In this document: positions 16,316 to 24,821 of the stretch, in pieces | How positions within the stretch are numbered: position 1 is the first letter of the stretch | How the letters are laid out: every line of letters begins with the position of its first letter | NCBI RefSeq assembly: GCF_011516635.5 | Contig: NZ_CP096255.1 | Coordinates: forward strand, 1,796,501-1,860,500 | Direction: 5' to 3' | Origin: Bradyrhizobium barranii subsp. apii | GTDB lineage: Bacteria > Pseudomonadota > Alphaproteobacteria > Rhizobiales > Xanthobacteraceae | DNA length: 64,000 nucleotides | Notes under the pieces: generated by a model | What the model was told of the DNA's origin: nothing | Seen by the model: only the letters and a program-made list of their open reading frames with translations | Databases searched by the model: none | Made by a program: the position numbers and the translations under genes

Positions 16316-17791
16316 TCAGATCCGGCGCGCGAGCGCCGCGTTGCCGGTGATACGTTGGGCTGGAGGCGCTGAAGACGTGGCGCCTGGGCTGGGAGAAGCG
16401 GAGCCATTGGATCCCTGAATTTCCTGCGCCGGGTTCGGCGAGGCCCCGCCGGTAGCAGATGCCCCTTCAGGCCGCAATGGCCGGGGCGGCGCGAACAGGA
16501 ACCCCTGACCGAACCGCACGTCAAAGTCGAGCAAATCGACCACTGCGCGCTCGCCCTCGATCCGTTCGGCGATCAGGTCGATGCCGAAGCGGCCGAGCAG
16601 GTCGGAGAGGTCGGAAGGGTGGATGTCCGAGGTCGAGGCCTGCCTGGGGTCGAGCAGGAGGGACGCCGGCACCTTGATGAAGCGCACGCCGCGATCGGCG
16701 AGCTCGCGCGGCTCGATCCTGAGGTCAGTGACATGGTCGATCGAGAAGCGGAAACCGCGCTGGGCGAGCGCCGCGAGATTCTCGGTCTCGGCCGGACCGA
16801 GATTGCGGAAGGTCGACTGCTTGAACTCCAGCACCAGCGAGGGCGCCAGCGCCCGGTTGGCTTCGAGGAAGTCGAGGCGCTGCGCGAAGGTGGTGGAATT
16901 GCCGAGCGTGGAGGCCGCGACGTTGCAGAACACGCCGACATCCTTGTTGCGCACCATCAGGCGCCGCAGCACCTGCACACAGCGCAGCATCACCATGTTG
17001 TCGATGCGTCCGATCAGACCCGAGGCTTCGGCGATGCTGATGAATTCCTCGGCGGCGATCAGCTGGTCGCGCTCGTCGCGCAGGCGCGTCACGGCTTCGT
17101 AGAACCGCACCTTGCGCTGCGGCAGCGTCACCATCGGCTGGAGGAAGATGTCGATGCGGTTCTCGTCGATGGCGTTGCGCAGTGTCGCCAGTAACTGGGT
17201 CGGGTTGCGGCCATTGGCCGTCTGAACCGGAACGGCGGTGTGGGTCTGGATCGCCGGTGCTGGCCGCGGCGGCGGTGCGGGCAGTGGCGGAGCGGCGGCC
17301 GGCCGCTCCTCGAAGGCCGCAATCAGGTCGAGCGGCGCCTCCGGCTCTGGCCGGGCGACCGGAGCGGGGGTGGGGGTCGGCGCGGCCCCGGCCAAGAGGT
17401 CTTCATGGGCTGACACGGTGGTGGCGAGCTGCCTGACCAGCCCGCCGAGCTCGTTGATCTCGCCGACCACTGACTGGATGCGGTCGGAGTTGGTCGAATT
17501 GGCCGAGGCGATGCGCCCCTCCATCGCCGCGAGCCGGCGGCCGAACTCGGCGACTTGGCGGGCGAGGTCGGCGGTGCCGCGCGAGAGGTCGGCGATCTGG
17601 CCGCCGACGTCACTGCGGTCGCGCAGCCGCATCGAGACCGCGTTGTAGAGGATCAGGAAGGTCAGCGCGGTTAGCGCCACGATGGCGGATTCGGTTCCGC
17701 TGATGCCGGCGACCGAGTAGAGGACAAGCCCGAGCGAGGCCGCGACCAGAACCATGCAGATGGCGATGAAGTTCGTCGAGATGCGAATCAT
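16316..17791 (-). CDS. Membrane-anchored EAL-domain protein with degenerate catalytic motifs
   Basis: A 491-residue protein: two N-terminal membrane helices (about residues 5-30 and 36-55), a coiled-coil segment (60-130), a Pro/Ala-rich linker (about 134-200) and a C-terminal EAL-like domain (205-440). Active c-di-GMP phosphodiesterases have ExLxR and a DDFG loop; here the first motif reads EAVTR (Glu232) and the DDFG position reads IDHVTD. The metal-binding pair is lost, so the domain is more likely a c-di-GMP sensor or scaffold than an enzyme. A Pro/Ser-rich tail follows. The coiled coil suggests dimerisation at the inner membrane. Confidence 0.85.
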   Translation of the reverse strand: MIRISTNFIAICMVLVAASLGLVLYSVAGISGTESAIVALTALTFLILYNAVSMRLRDRSDVGGQIADLSRGTADLARQVAEFGRRLAAMEGRIASANSTNSDRIQSVVGEINELGGLVRQLATTVSAHEDLLAGAAPTPTPAPVARPEPEAPLDLIAAFEERPAAAPPLPAPPPRPAPAIQTHTAVPVQTANGRNPTQLLATLRNAIDENRIDIFLQPMVTLPQRKVRFYEAVTRLRDERDQLIAAEEFISIAEASGLIGRIDNMVMLRCVQVLRRLMVRNKDVGVFCNVAASTLGNSTTFAQRLDFLEANRALAPSLVLEFKQSTFRNLGPAETENLAALAQRGFRFSIDHVTDLRIEPRELADRGVRFIKVPASLLLDPRQASTSDIHPSDLSDLLGRFGIDLIAERIEGERAVVDLLDFDVRFGQGFLFAPPRPLRPEGASATGGASPNPAQEIQGSNGSASPSPGATSSAPPAQRITGNAALARRI

Positions 17792-17934
17792 GCCGCGCGT
17801 TACGCCTCAAAGAGCTGCCTCATCCGGGAAAACACGGGTCAGTGTGCGAACCCGTCACGCCTCATGCTCCCCCTAAGCAAGGCGACCTTAACATCATTGT
17901 TGATTCGAGGGGATAGCGGCCTGTTCGCGGGGCC

Positions 17935-18015
17935 GGAGCATGATCCGGAAAAGTGCGCGGCGGTTTTCCCTCGCGACAAACGCGGAACGCGTTTGCGCGG
18001 AGACCATGCTCAAAC
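17935..18015. repeat. Dispersed imperfect palindromic repeat (GGAGCATGATCCGGAAAAGTG type)
   Basis: Begins GGAGCATGATCCGGAAAAG and ends ACCATGCTCAAAC, so the GAGCATG core is inverted at the far end. This is a REP-like intergenic element that I know from Bradyrhizobium and relatives; it fills the gap between the TPR regulator stop and the EAL gene start region. Confidence 0.65.
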
Positions 18016-18018
18016 CGT

Positions 18019-19581
18019 CTAGGTCAGGCCGGCCCGGCGAAAGCCTTCGAGGTAGTGCTCGCGGTCGGCGGCGAGCTTGATCGGCATGAACTCGGCGATC
18101 CAGGCGAGCGAGACGTTGGGCTGGGCACGCTGGAGTTCCTTCAGCGCCGCGCGGGCGGTCTCGGTTTGCCCGGCCATCGCCGCGGCCGCGGTCAGCACCC
18201 GGTGCCCGCCGACGAAGTCACTGCGCTGGCGCAGGGCCTCCTGCGCGAGCCGGATCGCTTCCGCATAGTCCCTGCCGAGGAAGCGGGCAAAGGCGGCGAT
18301 GCCGAAATAGACGGGTGCATAGGGGTCGCGCGGGCTGAGGCGGATCGCCCGCCGCGCGGCGTCGTCGGCATCCCGCCAGCGGCCGCAATAGCTGAGCGTC
18401 AGGCCATAATAGCCCTGCGCCAGCGCAAAGTTCGGATTGAGCCGCAGCGCGGTCTCGAACTCGGCAAGCGAATCCTCGAACCGGCGTGCGAACAGATCGA
18501 CATGGCCGAGCGCATTATGCGCCCAGGCATCCTGGTCGTCGGCGCGGATCGCGGCCCGCGCCGCGCGCTCGGCCACCGGCAGCGCCGCGGCCATCTCCAT
18601 CCAGCCCATATGCGCCGTGAACATGTAGCTGGTGCCGAGCAGCCCGAGCGCCTTGCCGTAGTTCGGGTCGAGCGCGATGGCCTTTTCGAGCAGGGCTCGC
18701 GCCGCGACGTGGTCCTGCCGCGTTACGCGCCAGTAATGGGAGAGGGCGCGCATCAGAAGGTCCCAGGCGTCCAGGCTGTCGGGCGGCTTCCGCTCGGCGC
18801 GAAAATTCTCCGCGGCATAGAGCTGCGGCTCGATCGCGGCGACGATGCGTTCGGTGATCTCGTCCTGTACGGCGAAGACGTCGGCGAGCTCGCGGTCGTA
18901 GCGTTCGGCCCAGAGATGGCTGCCGGTGGCGACATCGTTGAGCTGCGCGGTGATGCGGACGCGATCGCCCTCCTTGCGGACGCTGCCCTCGACGACATAG
19001 CGCACGCCGAGCTCCTCGGCGACCTGCCGCAGGTGAACCGTGCGGCCCTTGTAGATGAAGGACGAGTTGCGCGCGATCACGAAGAACCATCGCAGCTTCG
19101 ACAGCGCGGTGATGATGTCCTCGCTGATGCCGTCGGAGAAATAGTCCTGCTCGGCCTCGCCGCTCATGTTGGTGAAGGGCAGCACGGCAATTGCGGGACG
19201 ATCGGGCAGCGGCAATTCCGTCGGTGTTGCGTCGGGCGGCCTGCCCGGCGCCGACGATGAGGCCACGGCGGAGCGTTCGGTCACTGCGCCGACGAACCGC
19301 ACGCCTTTGCGTGCGACGGTGCGGATCAGCCGCTGATCTTCGCCATTGTCATTGACCGCGCGCCGCGCCGCGTTGATCCGGCTGGTCAGCGTCGATTCCG
19401 AGACGACGCGGCCGTTCCAGATCGCGTCGAGCAGATTGTCCCGCGTTACCACGCGCTCGCGGTTGCGGACCAGATAAAGCAGGAGATCGAACACCTGGGG
19501 CTCAAGCGCGACGAGCGTCTCTGCCCGCCGCAATTCGCGGCGCGCGGGGTCGAGCACGAAATCCTCGAAATGAAATGTCAC
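18019..19581 (-). CDS. OmpR-type winged-helix regulator with TolB-like and TPR domains
   Basis: A soluble 520-residue protein. Residues 1-100 form an OmpR/CadC-type winged helix (FEDFVLDPARRELRR, then LEPQVFDLLLYLVRNR and LTSRINAARRAVNDNG). Residues 125-260 form the TolB-like (adenylate-cyclase-associated) module with AVLPFTNMSG and YVVEGSVRKEGDRVRITAQL. Residues 270-500 hold TPR repeats (for example AIALDPNYGKALGLLGTSY and ALRLNPNFALAQGYYGLTL). No membrane helix is present, unlike CadC. Family members occur in many copies in rhizobia with unknown signals. It is divergent from the methyltransferase gene (120-base gap), a possible target. Confidence 0.85.
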   Translation of the reverse strand: MTFHFEDFVLDPARRELRRAETLVALEPQVFDLLLYLVRNRERVVTRDNLLDAIWNGRVVSESTLTSRINAARRAVNDNGEDQRLIRTVARKGVRFVGAVTERSAVASSSAPGRPPDATPTELPLPDRPAIAVLPFTNMSGEAEQDYFSDGISEDIITALSKLRWFFVIARNSSFIYKGRTVHLRQVAEELGVRYVVEGSVRKEGDRVRITAQLNDVATGSHLWAERYDRELADVFAVQDEITERIVAAIEPQLYAAENFRAERKPPDSLDAWDLLMRALSHYWRVTRQDHVAARALLEKAIALDPNYGKALGLLGTSYMFTAHMGWMEMAAALPVAERAARAAIRADDQDAWAHNALGHVDLFARRFEDSLAEFETALRLNPNFALAQGYYGLTLSYCGRWRDADDAARRAIRLSPRDPYAPVYFGIAAFARFLGRDYAEAIRLAQEALRQRSDFVGGHRVLTAAAAMAGQTETARAALKELQRAQPNVSLAWIAEFMPIKLAADREHYLEGFRRAGLT

Positions 19582-19700
19582 GCCGCCCTCGGCTCGCGCG
19601 GGAAATCAAGGTGTTCTCAGCGTAAAATAACGCCACTCTCAAGGCCAGCGAGCCGCATGCGCCCTATCGTCCCGGCGTCTTCAACCGCAGGAGAATTGCC

Positions 19701-20540
19701 ATGTCGACATCCGCCGCGCTCAAGCCGGCCCTCGCCCAACCAGATCTCGCCGCCGTCAAGCAGCGCCAGCACAGCGCCTGGTCATCCGGCGACTATGCCA
19801 TTGTCGGCACCACCTTGCAGATCGTCGGCGAGCAGCTCTGCGAGGCGCTCGACTTGCGCGCCGGCAGCAAGGTGCTTGATGTCGCCGCCGGCAACGGCAA
19901 TGCGACACTGGCCGCGGCGCGGCGCTGGTGCGACGTCACATCGACCGATTATGTTCCCGCGTTGCTCAAGCGGGGACGCGAACGGGCCGCGGCGGAGCAT
20001 TTGATGGTCGAATTCCGTGAAGCGGATGCCGAAGCGCTGCCGTTTGCGGATGCCAGCTACGACGTCGTGCTCTCGACCTTCGGTGTCATGTTCACGCCGG
20101 ATCAGGACAAGGCGGCGTCCGAGCTCGCGCGGGTCTGCAAGTCCGGCGGCAAGATCGGCCTCGCCAACTGGACGCCCCAGGGCTTCATCGGTCAGCTCTT
20201 CAAGACCATCGGCAGGCATTTGCCGCCGCCAGCGGGCGTGAAGTCGCCGGCCTTGTGGGGCACGCCGGCACGGCTTGAGGAGATGTTCGGCAGCCAAGCC
20301 TCCGAGATCGCCGCCGAGCCGCGCATGTTCGCCTTCCGCTATCGCTCTCCGGAGCACTGGCTCGAGGTTTTCAAATCCTATTACGGGCCGATGCTGAAAG
20401 CGTTCGTGGCGCTGGAGGAGACCGGCCAGGCCGCGCTGCGGCGCGATCTCATGGCGCTGCTCGGCGAATTCAACCGTGCCGACGACGGTACGGTGGTGGT
20501 GCATAGCGAGTATCTGGAGGTAGTGATCAGCAAGCGCTGA
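19701..20540 (+). CDS. Class I SAM-dependent methyltransferase
   Basis: A 279-residue methyltransferase of the UbiE/Methyltransf_11 type. The SAM-binding motif I is VLDVAAGNGNATL (residues 58-70), motif II is in EADAEALPFADASYDVVLST (about 112-130), and LARVCKSGGKIGLANW follows. The start at 19701 has AGGAG 7 bases upstream. The methyl acceptor cannot be read from the sequence. It is transcribed divergently from the OmpR-TolB-TPR regulator gene. Confidence 0.85.
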   Translation: MSTSAALKPALAQPDLAAVKQRQHSAWSSGDYAIVGTTLQIVGEQLCEALDLRAGSKVLDVAAGNGNATLAAARRWCDVTSTDYVPALLKRGRERAAAEHLMVEFREADAEALPFADASYDVVLSTFGVMFTPDQDKAASELARVCKSGGKIGLANWTPQGFIGQLFKTIGRHLPPPAGVKSPALWGTPARLEEMFGSQASEIAAEPRMFAFRYRSPEHWLEVFKSYYGPMLKAFVALEETGQAALRRDLMALLGEFNRADDGTVVVHSEYLEVVISKR

Positions 20541-20589
20541 ATTGCCGTCGTGATCCGGTCAGGCCGAGCCCCGGCCTGACCGCCGGCAA

Positions 20590-21720
20590 TCACGATGGCG
20601 CGGCTGCGCCGACCGTGTCGGCCGAGACGGCCTGCCGGGTGCCGAGCGGCTTGGTCGGTCCGGTGGTCGTATCCCGAAGGGTCTGCCGTTCGATCTCCGA
20701 GTTCAGCTCGGCCCCGAACATGATGACGATCGCCGACATCCACATCCACATCATCAAGCCGATCGCCGCGCCGAGCGAGCCGTAGGTCGCGTTGTAATTG
20801 GCGAATTCCGAGAGATACCAGGACAGGAGCGCCGAGCCGGCGATCCAGAGGATGGCGGCCGTCACCGCGCCGAGGCTCAGCCACTGCCAGCGCGGCGCGT
20901 CGCGGCTGGGCGCGAAGCGATAGAGAACGGCAAGCGCCGCCAGCAGGATGACGAACAGCACCGGCCATCGCGCGAGAGCGACGATCAGCCTGCTTTCCGG
21001 CGCGATGCCGAGATGGTTGAGCGCGAGCGGGAAGGCGACCACGGTGCCCACCATCAGCAGCAACGCCGCGATGCCGCCGACGGTGAAAGCCAACGACACC
21101 GTGTTCAGCCGGACGAAGCTGCGCTTTTCGCGCTCCTCATAGGCGACGTTGAGGGCATCGAAGATGGCTTTGACGCCCGCATTGGCGCTCCAGATCGCGA
21201 GCAAGAGGCCAAACAGGAAGGTGACACCCAGGGCAGTATTGCCGTTGGAGACCACTCGGGCGACCTGGTCCTCGACGATCTGGAACGCGCCCTCGGGCAG
21301 CAGCATCGCGAGCGAATGCAGGTTGGAACTGATCGTCGAGGGATCGGCGAACAGGCCGTAGGATGAGACCAGCGCGGTCACGGCGGGAAAGATCGCGAGC
21401 AGCCCGAAGAAGACGACGCCGCCCGCGGTCGCGAGCAGGCGATCGTCGTCGATGCGCTGATAGGTGCGCCAGAAGATGTCTTTCCAGCCCGCCCACGGGA
21501 TCGCGAAGGGGCTTTTCGCGCGCCGGCCGTGGCCGGGCTGCATGGCTGCGCCGGCCGCGCTCGTTTCCGGCGAATTTGCTTCATTGTTGCGATGGTCTTG
21601 CGGAGGCCCCGATCGGATGGGGCCGAACTCCTGAAAGTAGCGTTCCGCAGACAGCACGAAGACGGCCGTGGCGGCCACCAGCAACCAACTGTCGAGGTGC
21701 TCGGTGTGCCGCGCGCGCAT
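20590..21720 (-). CDS. YihY/BrkB family inner-membrane protein
   Basis: A 376-residue integral membrane protein of the YihY (formerly RNase BN) family. After a short N-terminal hydrophobic segment and a polar stretch, six membrane helices lie between about residues 95 and 330, including the family segment ATAGGVVFFGLLAIFPAVTA and the C-terminal GAAIGLMMWMWMSAIVIMFGAEL. Function in cells is unknown; a role in envelope transport has been suggested for the family. The start codon is one base after the stop codon of the upstream small membrane protein gene, so they are co-expressed. Confidence 0.88.
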   Translation of the reverse strand: MRARHTEHLDSWLLVAATAVFVLSAERYFQEFGPIRSGPPQDHRNNEANSPETSAAGAAMQPGHGRRAKSPFAIPWAGWKDIFWRTYQRIDDDRLLATAGGVVFFGLLAIFPAVTALVSSYGLFADPSTISSNLHSLAMLLPEGAFQIVEDQVARVVSNGNTALGVTFLFGLLLAIWSANAGVKAIFDALNVAYEEREKRSFVRLNTVSLAFTVGGIAALLLMVGTVVAFPLALNHLGIAPESRLIVALARWPVLFVILLAALAVLYRFAPSRDAPRWQWLSLGAVTAAILWIAGSALLSWYLSEFANYNATYGSLGAAIGLMMWMWMSAIVIMFGAELNSEIERQTLRDTTTGPTKPLGTRQAVSADTVGAAAPS

Positions 21721-21721
21721 T

Positions 21722-22309
21722 TCAAGCGTCCAATCCGCGGCCGTGCCGCCGCCGCCGAGCGGCCGTGAAGCCCAACAGCCCGACGGCTGCGAGCATCAGA
21801 CCAAGCTGCACGGGCCGGTTGGTCCGACTCGACACGGCGTTGCCGCCACGGCCACGTTCGCCCGGTGCGCGCGGCACCAGCGGAATCGTCGTTGCGACCT
21901 CTTTCACCGCCTGCTTGACCGTTCCGCGCGGGATCCGCGGGGTGGCGATCGCAACGCGCATACGGCTGGCAAGCGGCACGATCGGCTTGTCCCGACGCTT
22001 CATTTGGGCCTGAGCCACGCCGGCGCAGGATACGGCCAGCACCAGGAGCACGGCCGCGACGGCACCAAAGCCCCAGAATTGTCCCTGGGTGATCGCGACC
22101 CAACGATAAAGGGCGATCAGGCCGACAAAGAGGGTGGCGATCAGGAACAGCCCGGCCATTGCGAACAGTCCTGCCGCGACCGCATAGGACGTCGCGCGGC
22201 CCGTGGCCTGATTGGTGCGGTCGCGCAAGTACGATCGCGCGGCGCGCTTGAGATGATTGATCTTGAGCGCCATGCCGGCGCGCAGCAATTCGCCCGATGG
22301 CGCGAGCAT
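21722..22309 (-). CDS. Holin-X-like small membrane protein
   Basis: A 195-residue membrane protein with two central helices (about residues 43-66 and 78-100) and a third near the C-terminus (VQLGLMLAAVGLLGFTA) followed by an Arg-rich end. The two-helix core resembles the phage-holin-like (Holin-X) family found next to YihY genes, but I am not certain. The start at 22309 has GGAGG 8 bases upstream. It is tightly coupled to the downstream YihY gene, suggesting a joint envelope role. Confidence 0.7.
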   Translation of the reverse strand: MLAPSGELLRAGMALKINHLKRAARSYLRDRTNQATGRATSYAVAAGLFAMAGLFLIATLFVGLIALYRWVAITQGQFWGFGAVAAVLLVLAVSCAGVAQAQMKRRDKPIVPLASRMRVAIATPRIPRGTVKQAVKEVATTIPLVPRAPGERGRGGNAVSSRTNRPVQLGLMLAAVGLLGFTAARRRRHGRGLDA

Positions 22310-22399
22310 GCGGACATCCTCCGAGAACGAAAAAATCGTCGGGGGATGAACGTGGCGGAATTTGACTTGTTCCGCGCGGAGCGCGGCTGCCGGGACGGA

Positions 22400-23359
22400 T
22401 CAGCCGAGATCGGCGGCCGCGATCCAGAACACCTCGCCCTCGGACTCCTCGGTGTCGAGCCAGAGCAGCGGCAGTTCCGGAAAGGCCTCGTCGACCAGTT
22501 CGCGGCCGCGGCCGATCTCGCAGATCAAGCCGCCATCCGGCGTCAGGTGATCGGGCGCATCGCGCAGGATCCGGCGCACCACGTCGAGACCGTCGGGGCC
22601 GCCGTCAAAGGCGAGCTTAGGTTCGGCCCGGCATTCCGGCGGCAGCGCCGCCATGCCTTCGGCATCGACGTAGGGCGGGTTGGTGATGATCAGGTCGTAT
22701 CTGTTGTCGCCGAGCGGGGCGAACAGGTCGCCGCGATGCAGGCTGATCCGGTCATCGAGACCGAATTCGCCGACATTTCGTGTGGCGACTTCGAGCGCGC
22801 CCTTGGAGATGTCGACGGCATCAACGGTGGCATTCGGGAAATGATGCGCGGCGAGGATGGCGAGACATCCAGAGCCCGTGCAGAGATCGAGCACGCGTTC
22901 GACGGCCGTGGGGTCGTCGATCAGCGAGCCCGCCTCACCGTCGCCGCCGAAATGCGACTCCAGCAGCTCGCCGATGAAGGAGCGCGGAACGATGACCCGC
23001 TCGTCGACATAGAAGGGCAGGCCGCGCATGTAGATCTTGTTGACGAGATAGGCGGTCGGTTTGCGCGTGGTGACGCGCTGATGGATGAGGTCGACGATGG
23101 TCTTGCCTTCCGCCGACGTGACGCAGGCATGGGCAAAGATCTCGAACTGGTCGGGATGCAGATGCAGGGCTTCGCAGACCAGGAAGGCTGCTTCCGCGAC
23201 CGGGTCGGTCGTGCCATGGGCAAAGGCGAGCTTCGCCTCGGTGAAGCGGCTCACGGCGTAGCGCACGAAATCGATCAGCGTGAGCAACTCGCCGCGGCCG
23301 ACCTTCGCGAGCTTTGGCGCGGCGCGGCCGCGCGTGGTCTTCTTGGATGCTTTTGCCAT
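22400..23359 (-). CDS. prmB: Ribosomal protein L3 N5-glutamine methyltransferase
   Basis: Methylates a glutamine of ribosomal protein L3 (PrmB; 319 aa). The SAM motif is VLDLCTGSGCLAILA (156-170) and the glutamine-methyltransferase motif NPPY is at residues 227-230. The N-terminal helical domain (LLTLIDFVRYAVSRF, then YLVNKIYMRGLPFYVDERVIVPRSFIGEL) fits PrmB better than PrmC. The start overlaps the moaE stop by one base (TGATG), so it is the last gene of the uvrC-pgsA-moaD-moaE-prmB string. Confidence 0.92.
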   Translation of the reverse strand: MAKASKKTTRGRAAPKLAKVGRGELLTLIDFVRYAVSRFTEAKLAFAHGTTDPVAEAAFLVCEALHLHPDQFEIFAHACVTSAEGKTIVDLIHQRVTTRKPTAYLVNKIYMRGLPFYVDERVIVPRSFIGELLESHFGGDGEAGSLIDDPTAVERVLDLCTGSGCLAILAAHHFPNATVDAVDISKGALEVATRNVGEFGLDDRISLHRGDLFAPLGDNRYDLIITNPPYVDAEGMAALPPECRAEPKLAFDGGPDGLDVVRRILRDAPDHLTPDGGLICEIGRGRELVDEAFPELPLLWLDTEESEGEVFWIAAADLG

Positions 23360-23856
23360 CAGGATCGGGTCCAGCGTGCGGCGGCCACGTCGTCACGGGC
23401 GTGGGCTTCGACCCAGCCGGTACCGGTGGCGCTCTCTTCCTTCTTCCAGAACGGCGCGCTGGTCTTGAGATAATCCATCAGGAACTCGGCCGCCTGGAAC
23501 GCCGCCTGGCGGTGCTGCGACGCCGTGAGCACCAGCACGATATTCTGCCCGGGCATGAACCGCCCGACGCGATGAATGATGGTGACGCCGTTCAGCGGCC
23601 AGCGCGATGTAGCTTCGTCGGCATGGCGCTTGATCTCTTCTTCCGCCATGCCGGGATAATGTTCGAGCGTGAGGGCGGCGATCTTCGCGCTGTTCTCGTC
23701 GCCGCGGCAGATGCCGGAAAAGCTTACGACCGCGCCGATGTCGGTGCGGCTCCCGGTCAGGATCGCGATCTCGCGCGCGATGTCGAAATCGTCCTGCTGG
23801 ATGCGGATGGTGACGGGGCAGGGGCCGGCGGGGGAGGTGCTTACGGGGGAGGTCAT
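23359..23856 (-). CDS. moaE: Molybdopterin synthase catalytic subunit
   Basis: Large subunit (165 aa) of molybdopterin synthase, which inserts sulfur carried by MoaD into precursor Z to make molybdopterin. Conserved segments include GAVVSFSGICRGD (about residues 41-53), LTLEHYPGMAEEEI, and HRVGRFMPGQNIVLVLTAS; the active-site lysines lie in APFWKKEE near residue 136. The moaD gene lies 3 bases upstream. The product supplies the cofactor needed by the CO dehydrogenase encoded at 44966-47386. Confidence 0.94.
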   Translation of the reverse strand: MTSPVSTSPAGPCPVTIRIQQDDFDIAREIAILTGSRTDIGAVVSFSGICRGDENSAKIAALTLEHYPGMAEEEIKRHADEATSRWPLNGVTIIHRVGRFMPGQNIVLVLTASQHRQAAFQAAEFLMDYLKTSAPFWKKEESATGTGWVEAHARDDVAAARWTRS

Positions 23857-23859
23857 GGC

Positions 23860-24111
23860 CTAGCCGCCGGTCATCGGCGGGAAAAACGCGATCTCGCGGG
23901 CGCCCGCGATCGCGGCGTCCGATTTGACGTGGGCATGATCGATCGCGGTGCGGATCACCTTCGGCTTCTCGAAGGCGTAGGCATAGGCCTCGCTCTGGCC
24001 GGACAGCCAGGCGATCAACTCCTCGACGGTGCGCACGGTCGCCGGCGGCTCGATGGTCTCCTCGGCCTTGCCGACGCGCTCGCGCACCCAGGCGAAGTAC
24101 TTCACCTTCAT
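23860..24111 (-). CDS. moaD: Molybdopterin synthase sulfur carrier subunit
   Basis: Ubiquitin-fold protein (83 aa) ending in the required Gly-Gly that is thiocarboxylated before sulfur transfer. MKVKYFAWVRERVG and EIAFFPPMTGG are typical. The start overlaps the pgsA stop by four bases (ATGA) and moaE follows after 3 bases. Confidence 0.93.
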   Translation of the reverse strand: MKVKYFAWVRERVGKAEETIEPPATVRTVEELIAWLSGQSEAYAYAFEKPKVIRTAIDHAHVKSDAAIAGAREIAFFPPMTGG

Positions 24112-24725
24112 GCCTCATCCTCCTTGATGAGGTGATGGATGCCGGCGCGGAAATAGTCGTAGCCGGTGTAAATGGTGAGGATCGCCGACGCCCAGAGCAG
24201 CGCCAGCCCGATCATCGAGACCACGGGCACCACCTCATCGCCGGCCGGGCCCGCGAGCAGGAAGCCGATGGCGATGAGCTGAACGGTCGTCTTCCACTTC
24301 GCAAGCTTTGTCACGGGAACGCTAACCCGTAACGCGGCGAGATATTCGCGCAGGCCCGAGACCAGGATCTCGCGGCACAGGATCACGATGGCGGCCCACA
24401 GCGACCAGCCATGGATGATGCCGTCGGCGGCCAGCATCAGCAGGCAGGAGGCGACCAGCAGCTTGTCGGCGATCGGATCGAGCATCCGGCCGAATGCGGA
24501 TTGCTGATTCCAGATCCGCGCGTAATAGCCGTCGAGGTAATCGGTCACTGCTGCCGCGATGAAGATGGCGACCGCGACCCAGCGCAGCCACAGCGGCTGA
24601 TCCAGAATCGACTGCGCATAAATGCACCCGACCACGACCGGGATCGCGGCGATCCGGCCATAGGTCAGGATGTTCGGGAGGGACATCGCGCGGCTGGTCG
24701 TCCCTCGTGTCGTGGCGATGTTCAT
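24108..24725 (-). CDS. pgsA: CDP-diacylglycerol-glycerol-3-phosphate 3-phosphatidyltransferase
   Basis: Committed step of phosphatidylglycerol synthesis at the inner membrane. The CDP-alcohol phosphotransferase signature D-x2-D-G-x2-A-R-x8-G-x3-D-x3-D is complete: Asp62, Asp65, Gly66, Ala69, Arg70, Gly79, Asp83, Asp87. Several membrane helices follow. The start at 24725 (MNIATTRGTTSRAMSLPNIL, 205 aa) is preferred; an in-frame start 17 codons upstream and MSLPNILTYG at 24686 are alternatives. uvrC lies upstream and moaD overlaps downstream, an arrangement common in Rhizobiales. Confidence 0.92.
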   Translation of the reverse strand: MNIATTRGTTSRAMSLPNILTYGRIAAIPVVVGCIYAQSILDQPLWLRWVAVAIFIAAAVTDYLDGYYARIWNQQSAFGRMLDPIADKLLVASCLLMLAADGIIHGWSLWAAIVILCREILVSGLREYLAALRVSVPVTKLAKWKTTVQLIAIGFLLAGPAGDEVVPVVSMIGLALLWASAILTIYTGYDYFRAGIHHLIKEDEA

Positions 24726-24821
24726 CCGTCCTACCAATACCGCTCGTGCCTGAAGGTCAACCGTCCCGCTCCCCAAATGAGGTGCAGCATGCGACGACCA
24801 TATGACCGCGGCCCCCTTAGT

